From positions 1-55,080 of the forward strand of contig CAMUYR010000021.1 of NCBI GenBank assembly GCA_947164965.1: a stretch of 55,080 nt of DNA. The letters are read 5' to 3'. This stretch comes from an uncultured Prevotella sp. (lineage in GTDB: Bacteria; Bacteroidota; Bacteroidia; Bacteroidales; Bacteroidaceae). The notes beneath the pieces are model-generated. The model was not told the DNA's origin, made no database searches, and saw only the letters and a list, made by a program, of their open reading frames with translations. This document shows, piece after piece, positions 41,096 to 49,942 of the stretch (position 1 is its first letter; each line of letters starts with the position of its first letter). The translations under genes were made by a program, and so were the position numbers.

Positions 41096-41261
41096 CGAAA
41101 AATCCATGAGGTAGACAAGAATTTCGACCTCGCAGAACCGTTAAAAAGTGTTTAATGCTGGCACCGTCGCGCGCGCGTACATTTTACTTAAATTAATCCC
41201 GAGTTTTAATTTTATTAAAGCCTCATTTTAGTCGGTATTATTTTTATCACCCCAATTTTGA

Positions 41262-41429
41262 TGACAGATGACAGTATGACAGTTTTTTAGGGGCACACAC
41301 CCCCTGCTACAAGCAGAAAAGTAATATTATTATATTAATATATATATTATATATATATTATATATATATTAAAATTTTGATACCCCATTTCGCACCCTTG
41401 CTGAGGAAACTGTCATCTGTCATCTGTCA
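41262..41429. repeat. Inverted-repeat-bounded AT-rich element
   Basis: The left end TGACAGATGACAG (41262-41274) continuing to 41285 and the right end 41407-41429 are inverted copies over 23 bp with one extra base. Each end is itself made of TGACAGA/ATGACAG units. Between them are a GGGG/CCCC hairpin (41289-41304) and a 50-nt run of TA and TATTA units (about 41321-41374). No gene is present. The rest of the spacer between 40999 and 41470 holds only the HU promoter and GC-rich fragments near 41160. Confidence 0.7.
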
Positions 41430-41473
41430 CAGATAGACAGATTCCCTATGCCTCAAAATTATCCATCAAAACA

Positions 41474-41505
41474 TTTGGAGTTTTACTTTTTATTTCTTAC
41501 CTTTG
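41474..41505 (+). promoter_or_regulatory. Promoter of a short leader-like transcript
   Basis: TTTG at 41474-41477 and TACCTTTG at 41498-41505, 20-bp spacer. The same kind of segment (CATTTGGAGTTTTAC, then TTTGC) resembles the region before the aromatic leader. Confidence 0.75.
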
Positions 41506-41528
41506 CTATCGAATTATACAAAGTAAAA

Positions 41529-41588
41529 ATGAAGAAACCCGCGATTACTGCCGCTAACGACGCGGTTTACTGCCCTGTTCTTCTGTGA
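41529..41588 (+). CDS. Possible 19-residue leader or micro-protein
   Basis: ATG 41529 to TGA 41586-41588, beginning MKKPAITAANDAVYCPVLL. It sits between a good promoter and a good terminator, which makes a transcript of about 140 nt. Codons are not enriched for one amino acid, so a classic attenuator is not evident. A small hairpin CTGTG/CACAG covers the stop codon. Confidence 0.35.
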   Translation: MKKPAITAANDAVYCPVLL

Positions 41589-41613
41589 ATTGCACAGTTT
41601 ATATAGGATTAAA

Positions 41614-41649
41614 AATCGGGCCCACGCAGAGTCGGGCTCGATTATTTTC
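41614..41649 (+). terminator. Terminator
   Basis: Arms 41614-41623 and 41634-41643 pair over 10 positions (one G-U) with a 10-nt loop, followed by ATTTTC. Confidence 0.8.
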
Positions 41650-41699
41650 GTTGATGAATAAAATTATCTTGGTGCAGAGCGCAAAAAAAGAATGATTTA

Positions 41700-41731
41700 T
41701 TTGGCTTCTTACACATTTTTTTGTATATTTG
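41700..41731 (+). promoter_or_regulatory. Promoter of the Na/Pi cotransporter gene
   Basis: TTTG at 41700-41703 and TATATTTG at 41724-41731, 20-bp spacer; ATG at 41755. Confidence 0.75.
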
Positions 41732-41754
41732 CACCCAAATCAAATCAATAAGAT

Positions 41755-43491
41755 ATGTCTATTTGGATTATTTTTACGCTTTTGGGCTCGTTGGCTCTGC
41801 TGATGTTCGGTATGAAGACGATGAGTGAAGCGCTGCAGAAGATGGCGGGTCCGCAGTTGCGACACGTCTTGGGCGCGATGACTACTAACAGGTTTACGGG
41901 AATGCTGACGGGTATGCTGGTGACGGCTTCGGTCCAGTCGTCGACGGCTACGACGGTGATGACCGTCTCGTTTGTGAATGCCGGTCTGCTGACGCTGGCT
42001 CAGGCTATCTCGGTCATCATGGGTGCTAACATCGGTACGACGCTGACGGCGTGGATCATGTCGGCAGGTATGTCGTTCGACGTGAGCAATCTGGCCTATC
42101 CGGCCTTCTTCGTGGGTATCATACTGATATACCAGAAGAAATACCGCTACATCGGCGACTTCCTGTTTGGTCTGGCATTTCTGATTTTCGCACTCGCCGT
42201 GCTCCGTAAGACGGGTCAGGACATGCATCTGGGCGAGAACCAGGCGGTGCTCGACTTCTTCGCATCGTTCGACCCCAGCTCGTTTCTGACCACGCTGGTG
42301 TTCCTGCTGCTGGGCGGTATCCTGACATTCTGCGTGCAGTCGTCGGCAGCCGTGATGGCTATCACGATGATTCTGTGCTCAAGCGGTGCGCTGCCCATCT
42401 ATCAGGGTATTGCGCTGGTGATGGGTGAGAATATCGGAACGACGGTGACCTCGAACCTGGCGGCGATGTCGGCCAATACGCAAGCGCGAAGGGCGGCTCT
42501 GGCGCACATGTTCTTCAACGTGTTCGGTGTCATCTGGATACTGTTTGTGTTCCGTCCGTTTATCGATATGGTGTGCGGCTGGGTAGGCTACGACGTCAAC
42601 ATGGTGAAGGAGACGGCAGGTGCTGCCGCATTCCTGGCTAATGCCGCCAAGCTGAGCTTTGTGCTGGCTGCCTTCCACACATCGTTTAATGTTGCCAACA
42701 CATTTATCCTGATATGGTTTATCCCGCAGATTGAGAAGTTTGTATGCTGGGTGATCAAGCCCAAGAAGGTGGACGAGGAAGAGGACTTCCGTCTGCACTT
42801 TATCACTGCCGGATTCATGAAGACGCCGGAGCTCTCGGTGCTCGAGGCACAGAAGGAGATACAGTCGTTCTCGGAGCGTATGCAGCGTATGTTCGGTATG
42901 GTGCGCGAGCTGCTGAATCTCTCGTCGAGCTCGAACAGCAAGAAGGACAGCCAGGCGGGCGACTTCAATAAACTGTACACGCGCATTGAGAAATACGAGG
43001 GTATCTCGGACAATATGGAGCTGGAGATTGCCAACTATCTGAACTCGGTGAGTGACGCCCACCTCTCGGACGACACGAAGGCCAAGATACGTGCTATGCT
43101 GCGCGAGATATCGGAGCTGGAGTCGATAGGCGATGCCTGCTTCAATATGGCACGTACCATATCGCGCAAGTATAACGGCAAGGAGGACCACTTCGTAGAG
43201 AAGCAGTATGAGCACCTGCACCAGATGATGGAGCTGACCGACCAGTCGCTGTCGCAGATGAACCGGCTGATGCAGGGCCGCAAGGAGGCGTACGACGTGA
43301 ATCGCACTTTCAATATCGAGAACGAAATCAATAACTACCGCAACCAGTTGAAGGCCCAGAACATCAACGATGTGAACAACCGCGAATACACGTATGCCGT
43401 GGGTACCATCTATATGGACCTGATCAACGAATGCGAGAAACTGGGCGACTATGTGGTGAACGTCGTGGAGGCCCGCATGGGACTGCGATGA
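41755..43491 (+). CDS. Na+/phosphate cotransporter with PhoU-like domain
   Basis: 578 residues. Two inverted-repeat transport halves carry the family signatures LVTASVQSSTATTVMTVSFVNAG with MGANIGTTLTAWI, and FCVQSSAAVMAITMILC with MGENIGTTVTSNL. About eight or nine helices end near residue 330. A cytoplasmic helical PhoU-like region (340-578) follows. NptA/YjbB-type proteins move phosphate with sodium, often outward in bacteria. Single gene with its own promoter. Confidence 0.93.
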   Translation: MSIWIIFTLLGSLALLMFGMKTMSEALQKMAGPQLRHVLGAMTTNRFTGMLTGMLVTASVQSSTATTVMTVSFVNAGLLTLAQAISVIMGANIGTTLTAWIMSAGMSFDVSNLAYPAFFVGIILIYQKKYRYIGDFLFGLAFLIFALAVLRKTGQDMHLGENQAVLDFFASFDPSSFLTTLVFLLLGGILTFCVQSSAAVMAITMILCSSGALPIYQGIALVMGENIGTTVTSNLAAMSANTQARRAALAHMFFNVFGVIWILFVFRPFIDMVCGWVGYDVNMVKETAGAAAFLANAAKLSFVLAAFHTSFNVANTFILIWFIPQIEKFVCWVIKPKKVDEEEDFRLHFITAGFMKTPELSVLEAQKEIQSFSERMQRMFGMVRELLNLSSSSNSKKDSQAGDFNKLYTRIEKYEGISDNMELEIANYLNSVSDAHLSDDTKAKIRAMLREISELESIGDACFNMARTISRKYNGKEDHFVEKQYEHLHQMMELTDQSLSQMNRLMQGRKEAYDVNRTFNIENEINNYRNQLKAQNINDVNNREYTYAVGTIYMDLINECEKLGDYVVNVVEARMGLR

Positions 43492-43552
43492 ATTTTTTCG
43501 GATTAATTATAAAATAATTAAAGAATTATAACGTCGTTTAGAAAATATTTAT

Positions 43553-43560
43553 TAATTTTG
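43553..43560 (+). promoter_or_regulatory. -7 element of the Oar-like receptor gene
   Basis: TAATTTTG, 31 nt before the ATG; the -33 element is weak. Confidence 0.6.
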
Positions 43561-43591
43561 CAGTCGAAAAAGCAACTAATAATAGATCAAT

Positions 43592-46500
43592 ATGCGTAAA
43601 GTATTATTTCTAATGGCCCTTTTGCTGACGCTCGCTATGAACGTTATGGCCCAAATCACTAACTCGGCAATGAGTGGTAAGGTGACGATGGAAGACACCA
43701 AGGAAGAGGTGATCGGCGCTACCATCGTGGCTGTTCACGACCCATCGGGTACCAGGTATGCCGCTGTGACCAATGAGAACGGACGCTTTACCATCCAGGG
43801 TATGCGTAACGGCGGTCCGTACACGGTGACTGTCAGCTACATCGGTTACGAGACGAAGACATTCAAGGATCTTACCCTGCAGTTGGGTGAGACCTACAAC
43901 CTCTCGGTAAGCCTCTCGGAGAATGCCAACGAGCTGGCTGAGGTCGTGGTAAGCGGTAAGGCTTCGAAGTTTGCCGCTGAGAAGACAGGTGCTGCTACCA
44001 ACGTCAACAACCGTACCATTCAGGAGCTGCCTACTGTCAGCCGTTCAATCGGCGATATTGCCAAGCTGTCGCCTTACTACGGCGGTTCGAACAGCTTCGG
44101 CGGTAGCAATGGTAAGATGGCTAACTTCACGCTGGACGGTGCCAACCTGAACAACAACTTCGGTCTGAACGCCAACCTGCCCGGTGGCGGTAGCCCTGTG
44201 TCGATGGATGCCATTGACGAGGTACAGATGGTGGTGGCTCCTTACGATGTGCGTCAGACCAACTTCATCGGCGGTGGTATCAATGCCGTTACGAAGTCGG
44301 GTACGAACACCTTCAGGGGTACGGCTTACTACTACTATACCAACGAGGATATGCATGGTAACCGCGTAGACGGTGTGCAGAACGCTGAGCCCAACCCCGA
44401 TGAGGAGAAGACCTACGGCTTTACGCTGGGTGGCCCCATCCTGAAGGACAAGCTCTTCTTCTTCGTCAACTACGAGCATACGAAGACCGAGAACATTCCG
44501 ACCTACTGGCATCCCGCTGCCACACAGGCTGATGCTGACGAGTCGGCATCGGTACGTAACAAGACCTATACGTCGCGTACCACGCTGTCGGATATGCAGA
44601 TGATTTCAGACTTCGTGAAGAACAAGTATGGTTACGATACGGGTTCGGCCGATTCTTATCCTGGCGGTATCACCAACGACAAGTATCTGGCCCGCCTCGA
44701 CTGGAACATCAACCAGAACCACCACTTGGCAGTGCGCTTCAACCATACCAAGAACAAGAAATACAGTCCCCCCAGTGCTACATCGCGTGACTTGGGCGGT
44801 CTGACGGCTTCATGCGTCGGTGTGAGCTCAATGGCATTTGCCAATGCGTTCTACGGACAGGAGAATAAGGTGACCACCTTCTCGTTCGACCTGAACAGCC
44901 GCTTCGGCCAGAAGGCTTCCAACCAGTTGCTGGTAACCTATTCGGACATTGACGACCCACGTACGAGCGACTCGTCGATATTCCCGATGGTTGATATCCT
45001 GAAGGACGGCGACCCATACATCACACTGGGTTACGAGGTCTATACCTACAACAACCGCGTGCGCAACAAGATTCTGACCATCAACGATAACTTCACATAC
45101 TATCTGGGTAACCACAAGATTACCGCTGGTCTGAACTTCGAGCATCAGTCGGCTCTGAACAACTACATGCGTATGGGTACCGGTAACTACCGTTATGCCA
45201 GCATGCAGGACTTCATGGAGGGTGCAGCACCTATCGGCGTAGGTCTGGCCTATGGTTACGACGGTGATACATCGCCTTCTTCACAGGTACGCTTCAACCA
45301 GATGGGTCTCTATGTGCAGGACGACTGGAATATCCGCGACAACCTGAAGGTGAACTTCGGTATCCGTTTTGACAACATCACCTTTAACAAGGACGACCTG
45401 AAATTTAATCAGGCTATCTACGACCTCGACTTCGGCGGACGCCACATCGACGTGGGTTCATGGCCTAAGGCTAACATCCAGATTTCACCACGTGTCGGCT
45501 TTACATGGGATGTGTTTGGCGACAAGGTGCTGAAGGTACGTGGCGGCTCAGGTCTCTTCACAGGCCGTCTGCCTCTGGTATTCTTCACCAACATGCCTCA
45601 GAACTCGGGTATGCTGCAGAACCTGGTGACCAGCAAGGATCCCGCTGTGTTGGCTCAGTTTGCCGGCGGTCTGGAAACTAATATCGACAAGATTCGTGAG
45701 AAGCTGGGTGCTCCGTACAGCCAGAATGCCAACGGTATCATTCCATCATCTATTGCCGGTGTAGACAGGAACTTCAAGATGCCACAGGTATGGAAGACCT
45801 CTATCGCCTTCGACTATCAGTTGCCCGTCAACTTCCCATTCACCGTAACGGGAGAGTTTATCTACACCAAGAACATCAATGCCGTCAATCTGGATAACTA
45901 CAACGTGAAGCCCGTTGACGACACCTGGCAGAGAATGACCGGTGCTGACAACCGCCTGATCTATCCCGCTGCATACAAGTATAACCCGACATACACCACA
46001 TCGACTGGTGCTACTAAGGCGTTTACCGGTGATGCCTGTGTGCTGACCAACAACCACAAGGGTTACGGATGGACAGCCAATATCACATTGAATGCTGAGC
46101 CTATCAAGGACCTCTACCTGATGGCTGCCTACACGCACACCGTCAACAAGGAGGTAACGGGTATGCCTGGTTCTAACGCTTCGTCGGCTTGGAACTATCT
46201 GCACACCGTCAACGGTCCAAACATCATTGAGGTACGTAACTCGGCATTCGTAACACCTGACCGCGTCATCGCCAACGTCAGCTATAAGTATGGTAAGGAT
46301 CACTTCTCACTATTCTATAGCGGCTATTCACCTTCGGGCTACAGCTATACCTACAGCAACGATATCAACGGCGACGGCCTGGCTTACGACCTGATGTACA
46401 TCCCACGTGATGATTCAGAGATCAAGTTTGCCAGCGACGACGACCGCGTGGCTTTCTGGGACTTTGTGGAGCAGGACGACTATCTGAAGAACCACAAGGG

Positions 46501-46852
46501 CGAATATGCTGACGTCTATGGTGCACGTGCACCTTGGGTACACACCGTCGACTTCAAGTGGGCTCACGACTTCGATCTGAAGATTGGTAATACCAAGCAC
46601 AAGCTGCAGCTCATTGCCAATATCGAGAATATCGGCAACCTGCTGAACTCGAAGTGGGGTGTTGCCAAGCAGATTCCCGGTATGAGCAACTACCAGTTCA
46701 AGATGCTGAGTGTGGCTAATGCCGCCGACGTGAAGAAGGGTGCACAGCCTATCTTCCGTATGAATACCGACCTGAAGACGGCGTGGGACTATAACCACAG
46801 CTACGGTCAGTGCTGGCGCCTGCAGATTGGTGTGAAGTACTACTTCAACTAA
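43592..46852 (+). CDS. Oar-like TonB-dependent outer-membrane protein
   Basis: 1086 residues. Signal peptide ending AMNVMAQ. A carboxypeptidase-regulatory-like beta-sandwich (about 25-115) has GKVTMEDTKEEVIGATIVAVHDPSG and TVSYIGYETKTF. The plug region has LAEVVVSGKASKF, SIGDIAKLSPYYGG, NFTLDGANLNNNFGLN and QTNFIGGGINAVTKSGTN. A large barrel ends WRLQIGVKYYFN. This is the Oar group, distinct from SusC: there is no SusD partner. Substrate unknown; Oar relatives have been linked to protein or peptide uptake and surface signalling. Confidence 0.88.
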   Translation: MRKVLFLMALLLTLAMNVMAQITNSAMSGKVTMEDTKEEVIGATIVAVHDPSGTRYAAVTNENGRFTIQGMRNGGPYTVTVSYIGYETKTFKDLTLQLGETYNLSVSLSENANELAEVVVSGKASKFAAEKTGAATNVNNRTIQELPTVSRSIGDIAKLSPYYGGSNSFGGSNGKMANFTLDGANLNNNFGLNANLPGGGSPVSMDAIDEVQMVVAPYDVRQTNFIGGGINAVTKSGTNTFRGTAYYYYTNEDMHGNRVDGVQNAEPNPDEEKTYGFTLGGPILKDKLFFFVNYEHTKTENIPTYWHPAATQADADESASVRNKTYTSRTTLSDMQMISDFVKNKYGYDTGSADSYPGGITNDKYLARLDWNINQNHHLAVRFNHTKNKKYSPPSATSRDLGGLTASCVGVSSMAFANAFYGQENKVTTFSFDLNSRFGQKASNQLLVTYSDIDDPRTSDSSIFPMVDILKDGDPYITLGYEVYTYNNRVRNKILTINDNFTYYLGNHKITAGLNFEHQSALNNYMRMGTGNYRYASMQDFMEGAAPIGVGLAYGYDGDTSPSSQVRFNQMGLYVQDDWNIRDNLKVNFGIRFDNITFNKDDLKFNQAIYDLDFGGRHIDVGSWPKANIQISPRVGFTWDVFGDKVLKVRGGSGLFTGRLPLVFFTNMPQNSGMLQNLVTSKDPAVLAQFAGGLETNIDKIREKLGAPYSQNANGIIPSSIAGVDRNFKMPQVWKTSIAFDYQLPVNFPFTVTGEFIYTKNINAVNLDNYNVKPVDDTWQRMTGADNRLIYPAAYKYNPTYTTSTGATKAFTGDACVLTNNHKGYGWTANITLNAEPIKDLYLMAAYTHTVNKEVTGMPGSNASSAWNYLHTVNGPNIIEVRNSAFVTPDRVIANVSYKYGKDHFSLFYSGYSPSGYSYTYSNDINGDGLAYDLMYIPRDDSEIKFASDDDRVAFWDFVEQDDYLKNHKGEYADVYGARAPWVHTVDFKWAHDFDLKIGNTKHKLQLIANIENIGNLLNSKWGVAKQIPGMSNYQFKMLSVANAADVKKGAQPIFRMNTDLKTAWDYNHSYGQCWRLQIGVKYYFN

Positions 46853-46882
46853 GCAACAGGATATTTGTTTATATAATATAAT

Positions 46883-46915
46883 AAGGTGGCATTTCTCCCG
46901 TAGAAGTGCCACCTT
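46883..46915 (+). terminator. Hairpin after the Oar-like gene
   Basis: 14-bp stem (46883-46896 with 46902-46915, one G-U pair) and a 5-nt loop. No T-run follows on the plus strand, so it may be a stability or weak termination element. Confidence 0.6.
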
Positions 46916-46972
46916 AATGGTAAAAAAATCATAATTTCACTTGATAGTTAGTTGAGATAAGGGATAATTTCT

Positions 46973-46980
46973 TATCTTTG
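46973..46980 (+). promoter_or_regulatory. -7 element of the M16 protease gene
   Basis: TATCTTTG, 34 nt before the ATG, with TTGA 17 bp upstream as possible -33 element. Confidence 0.65.
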
Positions 46981-47014
46981 CACACAAATTTTCCACTTAT
47001 AAACCAATAGAATA

Positions 47015-49828
47015 ATGAAATTGAGAAAATTATTGATGGCTGTACTGATGTTTTTCAGCGTGACAGCCGTGATGGCTCAACAGATGCCGTCTATCCCCGT
47101 TGACCCTGATGTGCGCATCGGAAAACTGGACAACGGACTAACTTATTACATCCGTCATAACGCATGGCCTGAGAACCGTGCTGAGTTCTACATCGCTCAG
47201 AAGGTGGGCTCTATTCAGGAGAACGACGACCAGCGAGGCTTGGCTCACTTCCTGGAGCACATGGCCTTCAACGGATCGAAGCACTTCAAGGGCAACGAGC
47301 TGCTGCGCTGGTGTGAGAGTATCGGTGTGAAGTTCGGTACTGACCTGAACGCCTATACGTCGATCGACCAGACGGTATATAATATAAGTAATGTACCCAC
47401 GACGCGCGAGGGTATCATCGACTCTTGTCTGCTCATTCTGTTCGACTGGGCCGACGGTCTGTTGCTGGAGCAGGAGGAGATAGAGAAGGAGCGTGGTGTG
47501 ATTCACGAGGAGTGGCGCCTGCGCACATCGGCTCAGATGCGTATGCTGGAGCGCGACCTGCCCAAGCTCTATCCCAACTCGAAGTACGGACACCGCATGC
47601 CTATCGGACTGATGGAGATTATCGACAACTTTGAGCGTCCGTTCCTGCAGGCTTACTATGAGAAGTGGTATCGCCCCGATAATCAGGCTATTATCGTAGT
47701 CGGCGACTTCGACGTAGACAAGGTGGAACAGAAGATCAAGACGCTGTTCTCGCCCATCCAGTTGCCTGAGAACCGTGCGCTCGTTACGTTTGAGGATGTG
47801 CCCGACAATGCTGAGCCCATCTTCGTTATCGACAAAGACAAGGAGCAGCGTTACAACGTTATTGATATCATGATGAAGCATGAGGCATTCCCCGATTCCA
47901 TGAAGACCTCTATGCTGTATATGTTGACAGACTTCATGAAAGATGCCGCTATCTCGATGCTTAACGACCGTCTGAAGGAGTATGCCGAGAAGCCCGAGAG
48001 CCCGTTCCTGCAGGCATCAGCCGGTGATGGTACCTATCTACTCTCAAGAAATGTGCAGGCTTTCGAACTGGACGTTCTGCCTAAGGACGGACAGATGGAG
48101 GCTTCTGTGAAGACGGTGATGACTGAAGCACTGCGTGCCGCTGAGTTTGGTTTCACTCCCACAGAGTACAGCAGATTCAAGGCTAACTATACCAGCTCGC
48201 TCGACAAGCAGTATTCGAATAAGGACAAGCGTTATAACCGCCAGTTCGTGAACCAGTATGTTCAGCACTTCCTGTCTAACGAACCAATCCCCAGCATCGA
48301 CTACGTGTATTCGACGATGAAGCAGGTAGTGCCTATGCTGCCTTTGGAAGGCATCAACGCTATCATCAAGGAACTGGTGAGCAAGAGCGATACCAATCTG
48401 GTGGTGCTGAACTTCAACAACGAGAAGGAAGGTGCCGTATATCCTACGGAAGCAGGACTGAAGCAGGCTATCGACGAAGCCCGCACCGCTAAGCTGGAAG
48501 CTTACGTGGACAACGTGAAGGACGAGCCGCTGATGACCACAATGCCTAAGAAGGGTAAGATTAAGAAAGAGGTGAAGAACGACCGCTTCGGATATACAGA
48601 GCTGACGCTGTCGAATGGTGTGAAGGTGGTGCTGAAGCAGACCGACCTGAAGAAAGACCAGGTGCTGTTGCGTGGCTACGGTTACGGCGGTTCCGGGCTC
48701 TATGGCAACGAGGATCTGCCCAACCTGAATATGTTTGGTGACGTGATAGGAGCCAGCGGTCTGGGTAATTTCTCACACACCGAACTGGAGAAGGCTATGG
48801 CTGGTAAGATTGCAAGTGCCTCTATGTCGATGGACGCTTATCGCGAGTATATCAACGGCAGCTCGACACCTAAGGACGTGGAGACGATGTTGCAGCTGGT
48901 GTACCTCATGTTCACCAATATCAATAAGGACCAGAAGTCGTTCGACAACCTGATGCAGACCACTGAGGTGACACTGAAGAACCGTCTGCTGCAGCCTGAG
49001 AGCGTATTCTCTGACTCGCTGACGCTGACGCTGGGCAATCACAGCCCACGTGTGAAGCCGATGGATCTGGAAGACCTCAAGAAGGTGAGCTACGACCGCA
49101 TCCTGCAGATTGCTAAGGAGCGTACCGCCAATGCTGCCGCTTACACATTCGACATCGTTGGTAACTATGACGAGCAGACTATCCGCCCGCTCATCGAGCA
49201 GTACTTAGGTTCGCTGCCCGCTCAGAAGAAGGTGGAGAAGTCGAAGAAGATAGATACTGACTTCAAGGGTGTTGTTGTCAACGAATTCAAGCATAAGGCT
49301 GAGACTCCAAAGGCCATTGCCGTTATGTTCTGGTACTCGAAGCAGCTGCCTTTCACTTCGGAAAACAGCATTAAGGCCTCGATGGCCGGACAGATTCTGT
49401 CGATGGAGTATCTGAAGAAGATTCGTGAGGATGCAAGTGCTGCATATACATGTGGCGCCAGTGCGGGCATTAGCACTGACGACTTCGAGAATAATACCAC
49501 AGTTTATGTCTATTGCCCCATGAAGCCCGAGAAGGCTGATGTTGCCCTGCAGATTATGCGCGATGAGGTTCAGAACATCACCAAGGGTTGCGATCCCGAC
49601 AAGTTGGCGAAGGTGAAGGAGTATATGATCAAGAATCATGGAGACCAGTTGAAGCAGAACAGCTACTGGACAAGTGTTATTGATTTGTGGCGCTACAAAG
49701 GTGTCGATTTGCACGCCGACTATGAGAAAATCGTGAATGCCCAGACTCCTGAGAGCATTGCTGCTTTCATGAAGGAAGTGCTGAAGGCCGGTAACCGAGC
49801 TGAAGTTATCATGCTGCCAGCAGAGTAA
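47015..49828 (+). CDS. Exported M16 family (insulinase-like) zinc protease
   Basis: 937 residues. Signal peptide ending VMAQ. The active M16 domain has the inverted zinc motif HFLEHMAFNGSKHF (HxxEH) and, some 75 residues later, EKERGVIHEEW with the third ligand Glu. M16 C-domains follow, then a second, inactive half starting YTELTLSNGVKVVLKQTDLKKDQ. Two halves in one chain is the usual periplasmic PqqL/pitrilysin form. It probably degrades short peptides or receptor-imported fragments. A terminator follows. Confidence 0.93.
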   Translation: MKLRKLLMAVLMFFSVTAVMAQQMPSIPVDPDVRIGKLDNGLTYYIRHNAWPENRAEFYIAQKVGSIQENDDQRGLAHFLEHMAFNGSKHFKGNELLRWCESIGVKFGTDLNAYTSIDQTVYNISNVPTTREGIIDSCLLILFDWADGLLLEQEEIEKERGVIHEEWRLRTSAQMRMLERDLPKLYPNSKYGHRMPIGLMEIIDNFERPFLQAYYEKWYRPDNQAIIVVGDFDVDKVEQKIKTLFSPIQLPENRALVTFEDVPDNAEPIFVIDKDKEQRYNVIDIMMKHEAFPDSMKTSMLYMLTDFMKDAAISMLNDRLKEYAEKPESPFLQASAGDGTYLLSRNVQAFELDVLPKDGQMEASVKTVMTEALRAAEFGFTPTEYSRFKANYTSSLDKQYSNKDKRYNRQFVNQYVQHFLSNEPIPSIDYVYSTMKQVVPMLPLEGINAIIKELVSKSDTNLVVLNFNNEKEGAVYPTEAGLKQAIDEARTAKLEAYVDNVKDEPLMTTMPKKGKIKKEVKNDRFGYTELTLSNGVKVVLKQTDLKKDQVLLRGYGYGGSGLYGNEDLPNLNMFGDVIGASGLGNFSHTELEKAMAGKIASASMSMDAYREYINGSSTPKDVETMLQLVYLMFTNINKDQKSFDNLMQTTEVTLKNRLLQPESVFSDSLTLTLGNHSPRVKPMDLEDLKKVSYDRILQIAKERTANAAAYTFDIVGNYDEQTIRPLIEQYLGSLPAQKKVEKSKKIDTDFKGVVVNEFKHKAETPKAIAVMFWYSKQLPFTSENSIKASMAGQILSMEYLKKIREDASAAYTCGASAGISTDDFENNTTVYVYCPMKPEKADVALQIMRDEVQNITKGCDPDKLAKVKEYMIKNHGDQLKQNSYWTSVIDLWRYKGVDLHADYEKIVNAQTPESIAAFMKEVLKAGNRAEVIMLPAE

Positions 49829-49845
49829 TCGTAGCAATTATCATA

Positions 49846-49886
49846 AAAACGGCCTGCTCTGATGAAGTTGCGGGCCGTTTTATTTT
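49846..49886 (+). terminator. Rho-independent terminator
   Basis: Perfect 9-bp stem AAAACGGCC (49846-49854) / GGCCGTTTT (49873-49881), 18-nt loop, tail ATTTT. It runs into the metK promoter. Confidence 0.85.
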
Positions 49887-49914
49887 GCTATGTCCTAAAA
49901 AGTGCGTACCTTTG
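49884..49914 (+). promoter_or_regulatory. Promoter of metK
   Basis: TTTG at 49884-49887, partly within the terminator tail, and TACCTTTG at 49907-49914, 19-bp spacer. ATG at 49943. Confidence 0.75.
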
Positions 49915-49942
49915 CAGCCGAAAATTAAAAATAAAGAAAGAT

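Noticed and set aside
41321..41374. AT-rich run as a replication origin
   Set aside because: No DnaA-box cluster or dnaA/dnaN neighbour is visible; a repeat element explains it better.
43592..46852. SusC-type receptor of a polysaccharide utilisation locus
   Set aside because: The plug and barrel motifs are Oar-like and no SusD or glycoside hydrolase gene is nearby.
49862..49942. N-terminal extension of MetK (start at 49862)
   Set aside because: The extension runs through a terminator and the promoter; conserved MetK sequence begins at ATG 49943.
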